Shown here: piece by piece, positions 1 to 4,197 of the stretch
How positions within the stretch are numbered: the stretch's first letter is position 1
How the letters are laid out: each line of letters begins with the position of its first letter
NCBI GenBank assembly: GCA_027023325.1
Contig: JALVVQ010000003.1
Span: 1 to 5,337, forward strand
DNA length: 5,337 nt
From: Campylobacteraceae bacterium
GTDB lineage: Bacteria > Campylobacterota > Campylobacteria > Campylobacterales > Sulfurovaceae
Reading direction: 5' to 3'
The notes under the pieces: generated by a model
What the model saw: the letters and a program-made list of their open reading frames with translations, nothing else
Told to the model about the DNA's origin: nothing
Databases searched by the model: none
Made by a program: the position numbers and the translations under genes

Positions 1-99
1 ACGGGTATAAGAGACCACGCCTGCCAGAAAAATCAGGACAAAAAGAAAATAGTTGAGTCGTGCATTATTGATAAAAAATCTGAGTATTTTTTCGAACAT
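1..99 (-). CDS. RND-family efflux transporter permease, N-terminal fragment (cut by window edge)
   Basis: Only the first 33 codons are present; the gene runs off the low-coordinate end. The start is the ATG at 99-97. The frame upstream has no other ATG, GTG or TTG before an in-frame TAA, so this is the only usual start. The peptide begins MFEKILRFFINNARLNYF and continues into a hydrophobic stretch ending GVVSYTR. That is the usual opening of AcrB/HAE1-type RND permeases: a short amphipathic cytoplasmic segment, then the first inner-membrane helix leading to a conserved YxxIP-type region that here would lie outside the window. RND permeases use proton flow to export drugs, metals or lipids through a periplasmic adaptor and an outer-membrane channel. 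The Shine-Dalgarno match is poor: AAGG at 115-112, 12 nt from the ATG. The family call is by resemblance of the N-terminus only; the substrate cannot be told. Confidence 0.7.
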   Translation of the reverse strand, partial: MFEKILRFFINNARLNYFLFVLIFLAGVVSYTR

Positions 100-143
100 T
101 ACAGAGGGTAGCCTTGTGTTGTATTTAGAGAGCTTGTGTAGCC

Positions 144-149
144 ATTATA
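144..149 (-). promoter_or_regulatory. Candidate sigma-70 -10 box for the RND-type gene
   Basis: On the minus strand the sequence reads GCGATATAATGG, with a perfect TATAAT at 149-144, 44 nt upstream of the ATG at 99. The expected start of transcription is near 137, giving a leader of about 38 nt. No TTGACA-like -35 is seen at the usual distance (AAGATT at 172-167). That is common in Campylobacterota, where -10 and upstream T/A-rich periodicity matter more. Inference from motif and position only. Confidence 0.45.
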
Positions 150-187
150 TCGCGCTTATTTTAACGAATCTTCACGCCACATATTTC

Positions 188-208
188 CAAGAGCCCAAAT
201 GGGACTTG
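188..208 (-). other. Imperfect hairpin just after the 144-aa membrane-protein gene, possible weak terminator
   Basis: On the minus strand CAAG-T-CCC-ATTT-GGG-CT-CTTG can fold into a stem of 3 plus 4 base pairs with a small asymmetric bulge and a 4-nt loop, starting 10 nt after the TAA at 221-219. It is followed by GAAATATG rather than a run of T. It therefore lacks the tail of a standard intrinsic terminator, and read-through into the RND-type gene is possible. Confidence 0.2.
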
Positions 209-218
209 AAGAAGAGAC

Positions 219-653
219 TTATCTGAGCCAGGCATAGAAGAGGTAGGAGAAGAGAAAGCCAAAAATGGAGGCGCCAATCAGCGGTGCACCATAGAGAAAG
301 GCAGCGAAGACTTTGACCAAAATGCTTCTCTTGATTTTGAGTGCGAGGATGATGACAGACCCTACAAAAGTCATAAGAAAGATATAGAGAAAGACATCTA
401 CCAAAGTCAAGCCTTTTGAGAAGAACTGAGCATAACTGAAAAAGAGTGTGAATGCAAACATTGCCAGTGTATAAAAAAGTACATTTCTATCTGTATCATA
501 GCGCTTTAGGTTTTCAGGAAGAGAGATACTTCCTGTCTCGGGAGCATGCTTGGCATTGGCTCTCTTGGCAGCAATGGCGTGGCTTTCAAAGAATAGAAAT
601 ACAGCCAGACTTACGATGATTCCGATCCCAATGGGAAATAGTAAATGTGTCAT
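219..653 (-). CDS. Uncharacterised small polytopic membrane protein (144 aa)
   Basis: I do not recognise a family. The protein is about half hydrophobic, with four likely membrane segments at roughly residues 4-22, 58-77, 82-105 and 114-141. A polar, basic loop of about 35 residues (24-57, containing AAKRANAKHA and LKRYDTDR) separates the first two. Basic residues at 106-114 (KIKRSILVK) lie between helices 3 and 4. By the positive-inside rule both loops would be cytoplasmic, placing both ends outside the cytoplasm. There is no enzyme motif and no cysteine. The start is secure: ATG at 653 with AAGGAG at 665-660, spacing 6 nt, and a promoter just upstream. It is a separate transcription unit from plsC, set off by 168 bp, and 119 bp separate it from the RND-type gene. 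From memory, in C. jejuni the gene after plsC is crcB, also a small four-helix protein, but the CrcB motifs (GxxGAxxR and the GTFSTF region) are absent here. Confidence 0.8.
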   Translation of the reverse strand: MTHLLFPIGIGIIVSLAVFLFFESHAIAAKRANAKHAPETGSISLPENLKRYDTDRNVLFYTLAMFAFTLFFSYAQFFSKGLTLVDVFLYIFLMTFVGSVIILALKIKRSILVKVFAAFLYGAPLIGASIFGFLFSYLFYAWLR

Positions 654-659
654 GTAGGA

Positions 660-665
660 CTCCTT
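660..665 (-). promoter_or_regulatory. Strong Shine-Dalgarno of the 144-aa membrane-protein gene
   Basis: AAGGAG at 665-660 on the minus strand, 6 nt from the ATG at 653. It is the most complete ribosome binding site in the window and fixes the start. This is also the only gene here not positioned for translational coupling that has a full site. Confidence 0.8.
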
Positions 666-679
666 TTGTGTATAGTATA

Positions 680-685
680 ATTATA
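680..685 (-). promoter_or_regulatory. Candidate sigma-70 -10 box for the 144-aa membrane-protein gene
   Basis: The minus strand reads CTTTTTTTATGATACACTATAATTATAC, with TATAAT at 685-680 and a run of seven T upstream, the pattern typical of Campylobacterota vegetative promoters. Transcription would begin near 673, leaving a leader of about 20 nt with the AAGGAG correctly placed. A second, overlapping possibility is TATACT at 679-674. The -35 position (TTATCT at 708-703) is not a good match and coincides with one arm of an inverted repeat. Confidence 0.55.
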
Positions 686-702
686 GTGTATCATAAAAAA
701 AG

Positions 703-732
703 AGATAATGAAGTTATTATTAAAAATTATCT
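703..732 (-). repeat. 7-bp inverted repeat followed by a T-run: possible weak terminator of the plsC operon or an operator
   Basis: Minus-strand arms AGATAAT (732-726) and ATTATCT (709-703) are exact reverse complements, separated by 16 nt. The downstream arm is followed by C and then seven T. That is the layout of an intrinsic terminator for transcripts arriving from plsC, but the stem holds only one G-C pair and the loop is long, so it would be weak. The same arm sits at the -35 region of the following gene's promoter, so an operator role is equally possible. Confidence 0.3.
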
Positions 733-750
733 TGTATTTTTAATTTTTAA
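720..750. repeat. 10-bp perfect A/T inverted repeat
   Basis: TTAAAAATTA (720-729) and TAATTTTTAA (741-750) are exact reverse complements separated by 11 nt (TCTTGTATTTT). It contains only A and T, so pairing is weak and such repeats occur by chance in AT-rich spacers. It shares positions 726-729 with the 703-732 inverted repeat, so in RNA the two hairpins could not form together. Confidence 0.5.
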
Positions 751-821
751 GCACAATAGAGGATTAGATGGGCTTTCATGCTATGTTTATGCGTTGTTTT
801 GAGGTTTTGGCAATGAGGAGG

Positions 822-1532
822 TTAGCGCTCTCTTTGGTGGGTTTGATACTCATTGCCAATCGTCTCTTGCATTTTTTCTGCAATATTTTCATACCAATTT
901 TCTTCTTCACCATCCACATCTATAGCATCTAGAAAAATAATTTTCACTGTAGAGTTATGTGCAGTTCTGTTGTGCTCATTGAGTAGGTATTTGCTGCCAG
1001 TGATGACAACAGGCTGCACCTTGAGCTTGAGTTTTTTGGCGACAAGTGAAGCCCCTGCCTTGAAAGAGCGCAGCGTCTGTCCGTTGGCGCGTGTACCTTC
1101 GGGGAAGATGGCGATGGCTCGCTGCTTCTCTTCTACGGTCTCTTTGGCATCCTTGAGCAGTTTGATCAGTCCAGATTTGTTCTGTCTGTCTACAGAGATC
1201 ATGTCGCTGCGCTTGAGTATATTGCCAAACCAGGGGATATCAAAAAGTTCTTTTTTGGCGACCCACCTGAGACCGGTGCAGCTCCTAGCCTCCATGGCGA
1301 TGATATCGATAATGCCTTGATGGTTGATGAGAAGCATTTGCGCCTCTGGATCCAGAGTACCTACTTCTTCAATCTTCCCACCCAGAAGAAAAAGAATCAA
1401 CGCATTAAAATAGTGCAGCGTCTGACAACGGTATCTAGGAGCGACAAAGAGTAGGGGAATCATTATCAGTGCTACGATGCTGGAGATAATGAAGGCACCT
1501 AGATAAAATCTAATTTTTGCAAGTATCTTCAT
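822..1532 (-). CDS. plsC: 1-acyl-sn-glycerol-3-phosphate acyltransferase
   Basis: Transfers an acyl chain to lysophosphatidic acid to form phosphatidic acid at the inner face of the inner membrane, the branch point of phospholipid synthesis. At 236 aa it has the usual PlsC length. An N-terminal membrane helix lies at about residues 10-31. The acyltransferase motifs follow in order: NHQGIID at 70-76 with the catalytic pair H71 and D76 (HX4D), SVDRQNKSG at 113-121, FPEGTRA at 143-149 (glycerol-phosphate binding), and QPVVITGS at 173-180. The segment SFKAGA (156-161) is also typical. The serine often found after HQ in motif I is glycine here, which the family tolerates. The start ATG at 1532 lies 23 nt inside the preceding gene, with a partial GGA upstream, so expression probably depends on coupling. 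It is the last gene of the purine/ctpA operon; an AT-rich gap follows. The function call is firm; preference among lyso-acceptors is unknown. Confidence 0.93.
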   Translation of the reverse strand: MKILAKIRFYLGAFIISSIVALIMIPLLFVAPRYRCQTLHYFNALILFLLGGKIEEVGTLDPEAQMLLINHQGIIDIIAMEARSCTGLRWVAKKELFDIPWFGNILKRSDMISVDRQNKSGLIKLLKDAKETVEEKQRAIAIFPEGTRANGQTLRSFKAGASLVAKKLKLKVQPVVITGSKYLLNEHNRTAHNSTVKIIFLDAIDVDGEEENWYENIAEKMQETIGNEYQTHQRER

Positions 1533-2556
1533 CTTTGATCCAGCCTATAGTATGATGATCGTATTCGATCTTATGGTAGTGACCGCGTGTCTTGAGGCTA
1601 TCCGTAGTCAACTCTCTGTCGATCTCACCGCTGGTGCTGCTCGTCTCTGTGGGCAAGATGTAGAGTGGTGCCCCCTCTTGTACACAGATTTTTTCGTGGG
1701 GCATAAACAGTGCCAGCAGAATCAGTATAGATACTGCCAACAAGACAAGAAAAAATATCTCTTTTCTCTTCCAGAACATCCACAGAAAAAAGAGTGCCAA
1801 GAAGGAGAGCCCATATTTCTTGAGTTTATCAAAGCTGCTGTCTTTTGGATTGAGATTCTCCTGCGCTGCTACCGGTTTATTCTTGTAGTCGTTAGAGAAT
1901 GTTTTGGAGATAAATCTGTTTTGTAGGATATTGTAGTAGCTTACAGTAATGCTTTTCAGGGAAGAGGGGATGACAAAATAGTATTCAATGATACTTTCAG
2001 ATCCCTTTCTCGTGAGCTTTTCAATACCTGATTCTAGACTGCTGGGAATATGCATTTCTGCAGTATTGGCTTCTGATGCTTTGATTTTGAGAGAGACAAG
2101 GTTGTTCTGGGCATCAAACTCTGAGATTTGCGAAGCAATAATTTTGCAACTGGCAGCGATCATTCCGCAGAATGTTTTGTGATCGTCTGCATCCAGCATT
2201 TTTACAGGCAGATACTTTCGATCTAGTTTGACGACCCCAGTCCCATCAGTGATGGTGAGTTCGGGTATCGTGATATCATTGTTTTTTGCCTTGAAATAAA
2301 AGGTATAGAAGGTGTTGCCGTCATTGCTGTCTTTTAACGGTTTGCTGTTTATGGGCTGGAGAGGATTTTGAGAATCAAACTGAAATGTGGGAGCCGTACT
2401 GCTACTATCCTCGCCTGCAAAGATTGTCACCGGAAACACTTGCGTGGCAAACACTTGCTTGGGTATGTAACTATACCAGTAGTTTGTTTTTGCCATGGCA
2501 CTATTGGTCCAAACAAAAAGCAGTAGACAGATCAGTAGGAGCCGACGGCCTCTCAT
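1510..2556 (-). CDS. Exported, membrane-anchored protein with C-terminal SH3-like domain (348 aa)
   Basis: No named gene is recognised. A signal peptide spans 1-22 (basic MRGRR, core LLLICLLLFVW, cleavage after AMA). A beta-rich periplasmic region covers about 25-240. Its start, with YFKAKNNDITIPELTI at 88-103, faintly recalls the Ig-like modules of BatD-type aerotolerance proteins; this is inference. Two closely spaced membrane helices (249-262 and 267-285) flank KRK at 263-265. This hairpin would put both large domains in the periplasm. The tail (289-348) resembles a bacterial SH3 (SH3b) domain: it opens with an APLYILP strand and ends in GHYHKIEY and a GWIK strand. C291 and C346 bracket this domain and C130/C137 form a second close pair, so disulfides are plausible. 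The ATG at 2556 overlaps the purQ stop as ATGA and has no good Shine-Dalgarno, so translation is likely coupled. From memory, C. jejuni also has a periplasmic protein gene at this place (Cj0515). Its role is unknown; peptidoglycan or envelope contact is possible. Confidence 0.85.
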   Translation of the reverse strand: MRGRRLLLICLLLFVWTNSAMAKTNYWYSYIPKQVFATQVFPVTIFAGEDSSSTAPTFQFDSQNPLQPINSKPLKDSNDGNTFYTFYFKAKNNDITIPELTITDGTGVVKLDRKYLPVKMLDADDHKTFCGMIAASCKIIASQISEFDAQNNLVSLKIKASEANTAEMHIPSSLESGIEKLTRKGSESIIEYYFVIPSSLKSITVSYYNILQNRFISKTFSNDYKNKPVAAQENLNPKDSSFDKLKKYGLSFLALFFLWMFWKRKEIFFLVLLAVSILILLALFMPHEKICVQEGAPLYILPTETSSTSGEIDRELTTDSLKTRGHYHKIEYDHHTIGWIKDEDTCKN

Positions 2557-3236
2557 GTGCGCTGGAAGCCCTTGAGCATGCGCGCACCGTCTTCTGAACC
2601 AAGCACAAACTCCATAGCCCGCTCTGGGTGAGGCATGAGACCAAAGACATTTTTTTCGCTGTTGCAGATACCGGCGATCTGTTCCACTGAGCCATTGAGT
2701 ACGGTAGGGCTGCCTTCCGCATCACAGTATCTTAGCAGAATCTGTCCATTCTTCTCCAGCTCCTCTAGTCCCCAGTCGTCGATGTAGTAATTGCCATCAG
2801 CATGGGCTACGGGGATATCCAGGATCTCGCCTTTACTGCATTGATTGAGAAAAGCATTGTCATGATTGATCACCTTGATGGTCTGATGCTTGGAGATAAA
2901 GTGCAGATTGTTGTTGCGCTTGAGTGCACCAGGCAGAAGCCCCATCTCTGTAAGTATCTGGAAGCCGTTACAGATACCCAGCACCAATCCGCCTTTGTCG
3001 GCATACTGCTTGACGGCTTTCATCACAGGAGAGAAGCGGGCGATAGAGCCTGATCGCAGATAGTCTCCATAACTGAATCCACCGGGGACGACTACCAAGT
3101 CGGTTTTTTTCGGGAGTTCTTCCTCTTTGTGCCAGACGACATGGGTATGATGTCCTAGCTTTTTGAAGGCATAGACAGTATCGTATTCACAGTTGGTACC
3201 GGGAAACTGCAGGATGGAGACAGTAAGCTTTTTCAT
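2553..3236 (-). CDS. purQ: Phosphoribosylformylglycinamidine (FGAM) synthase, glutaminase subunit
   Basis: Class I glutamine amidotransferase that releases ammonia from glutamine for the fourth step of de novo purine synthesis (FGAR to FGAM), working in the cytoplasm in a complex with PurS and PurL. Its 227 aa match the usual free-standing PurQ. Diagnostic segments are QFPGTNCEYD (10-19), PGGFSYGDYLR (51-61), the nucleophile elbow GICNGFQ (87-93) with catalytic C89, AHADGNY (144-150), and MPHPERA (201-207) giving H203 and E205 of the triad. Nothing is missing. The start ATG at 3236 overlaps the purS stop as ATGA and its stop overlaps the next start in the same way, so subunits are probably made in a coupled manner. 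Its presence with purS means the organism uses the three-part enzyme, with a small PurL encoded elsewhere. Confidence 0.98.
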   Translation of the reverse strand: MKKLTVSILQFPGTNCEYDTVYAFKKLGHHTHVVWHKEEELPKKTDLVVVPGGFSYGDYLRSGSIARFSPVMKAVKQYADKGGLVLGICNGFQILTEMGLLPGALKRNNNLHFISKHQTIKVINHDNAFLNQCSKGEILDIPVAHADGNYYIDDWGLEELEKNGQILLRYCDAEGSPTVLNGSVEQIAGICNSEKNVFGLMPHPERAMEFVLGSEDGARMLKGFQRT

Positions 3237-3475
3237 TCGCTGATCTCTATACTGTAGTCTTCGATGACGGTATTGGCAAGGAGAGTCTCTGTCATCTCTT
3301 TGACCTCGGATTCCGCTGCTGTTCTGTCTTTGGCTTCAAGTGTGAGAATGATCTGTTTCCCAATCCTTACGCTGTTGACATTATTGAAGCCCAATGAGCC
3401 TAGTGCATGATGCGCTGCTTTTCCTTGTGGATCAAGAACGCCTTCTTTGAGATATACATTGACGATTGCTTTCAT
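3233..3475 (-). CDS. purS: FGAM synthase, PurS subunit
   Basis: Small subunit (80 aa) that bridges PurQ and PurL in the three-part FGAM synthase and is needed for ammonia transfer between them. The sequence has the compact alpha/beta ferredoxin-like PurS pattern: first strand KAIVNVYLKEGVLDPQGKA (2-20), then ALGSLGFNNVNSVRIGK (24-40) and the strand IILTLEA (42-48), followed by a helix and a closing strand IEDYSIEI (71-78). Length and conserved VLDPQG and VRIGK segments match the family. The ATG at 3475 has AAGGA at 3485-3481, overlapping the purC stop codon, with 5 nt spacing. The gap to purC is 8 nt and the stop overlaps the purQ start as ATGA. Confidence 0.96.
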   Translation of the reverse strand: MKAIVNVYLKEGVLDPQGKAAHHALGSLGFNNVNSVRIGKQIILTLEAKDRTAAESEVKEMTETLLANTVIEDYSIEISE

Positions 3476-3480
3476 GGTTT

Positions 3481-3485
3481 TCCTT
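3481..3485 (-). promoter_or_regulatory. Shine-Dalgarno of purS, overlapping the purC stop
   Basis: AAGGA at 3485-3481 on the minus strand, 5 nt before the purS ATG. Its first two bases are the last two of the purC TAA (3486-3484), so ribosomes ending purC uncover or reuse the purS site. Confidence 0.7.
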
Positions 3486-4197
3486 ATCTGTTTTGGATTC
3501 TGTCCAGTACGAGTCTGTACGCCTCTGTCAGTCCGCCCAGACCTTCCCTGAAACGGTCTTTGTCCAGTTTTTCGTGGGTTTTGGCATCCCAGAGTCTGAA
3601 GTTGTCCGGACTCAGCTCATCGATCAGGATGATATTGCCATCTTTGTCATAGCCAAATTCCAGCTTGAAATCCACCACGGTGATATCAAGCTGTGCATAA
3701 AAATCACTGAGTATGCTGTTGATGCGTCGCGCCATATAGCGCAGATAGTCCAGCTCTGCTTCGTCTTTGACAAGATTGAGTATCATGCAGTGCTGGTCAT
3801 TGAGCTTGGGGTCTCCCAGCGCGTCATTTTTGTAGTCAAACTCTACCAAAGTGAAAGGAAGTACGGTCTTGTCCTTGATGCCCAAGGTGCGACTGAGGCT
3901 GCCAGTGGCAATATTTCGTACGATAACTTCGATCATGATGACTTCTGCTTTTTTGTGCAGCATATGGTTGTCATCAATCATATCGACATAATGTGTGGCA
4001 ATGCCTTTGTCATTAAGGTATTTGAAGAGTGCCGTGGAGATCTTGTTATTGAGCTCTCCTTTGCCTGCTTCACTGGATTTTTTCTCTCCGTTAAATGCAG
4101 TAAGGCTGTCTTTGAATTCAGAGATGAGAAGATCGGGATCTTCTGTATGCCATATCTTTTTGGCTTTGCCTTCGTAGAGCAGGGTGGTTTTGGTCAT
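3484..4197 (-). CDS. purC: Phosphoribosylaminoimidazole-succinocarboxamide (SAICAR) synthase
   Basis: Cytoplasmic ATP-dependent ligase joining CAIR and aspartate to form SAICAR, a middle step of de novo purine synthesis. At 237 aa it is the short, monofunctional bacterial type. Family segments are the N-terminal YEGKAKKIW (8-16) of the nucleotide-binding loop, EVIVRNIATGSL (90-101, first signature with R94), VVDFKLEFG (174-182, second signature), and IDELSPDNFRLWD (192-204) near the active site. The start is well supported: AAGGA at 4208-4204, 6 nt before ATG 4197, which overlaps the stop of the protease gene as ATGA. Placement immediately before purS and purQ puts the purine genes under whatever drives the upstream protease gene, since no promoter space exists between them. 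Confidence 0.98.
   Translation of the reverse strand: MTKTTLLYEGKAKKIWHTEDPDLLISEFKDSLTAFNGEKKSSEAGKGELNNKISTALFKYLNDKGIATHYVDMIDDNHMLHKKAEVIMIEVIVRNIATGSLSRTLGIKDKTVLPFTLVEFDYKNDALGDPKLNDQHCMILNLVKDEAELDYLRYMARRINSILSDFYAQLDITVVDFKLEFGYDKDGNIILIDELSPDNFRLWDAKTHEKLDKDRFREGLGGLTEAYRLVLDRIQNR

Noticed and set aside
125..145. Tiny minus-strand frame MATQAL before the RND-type gene, as a leader peptide
   Set aside because: Its ATG overlaps the candidate TATAAT box, so it would not be in the transcript from that promoter, and there is no ribosome site.
219..653. Calling the 144-aa membrane protein CrcB (fluoride exporter)
   Set aside because: Position and helix count fit the recalled C. jejuni order, but the conserved CrcB glycine-rich and GTFSTF-type motifs are absent.
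853..1320. Plus-strand open frame (155 codons) inside plsC
   Set aside because: Antisense to conserved plsC motifs, Ser/Leu-rich shadow composition, no ribosome site.
2501..2725. Minus-strand alternative-frame ORF (74 codons) overlapping the purQ 3' end
   Set aside because: It overlaps the well-conserved purQ C-terminus (MPHPERA region) and the start of the next gene in another frame; no independent support.
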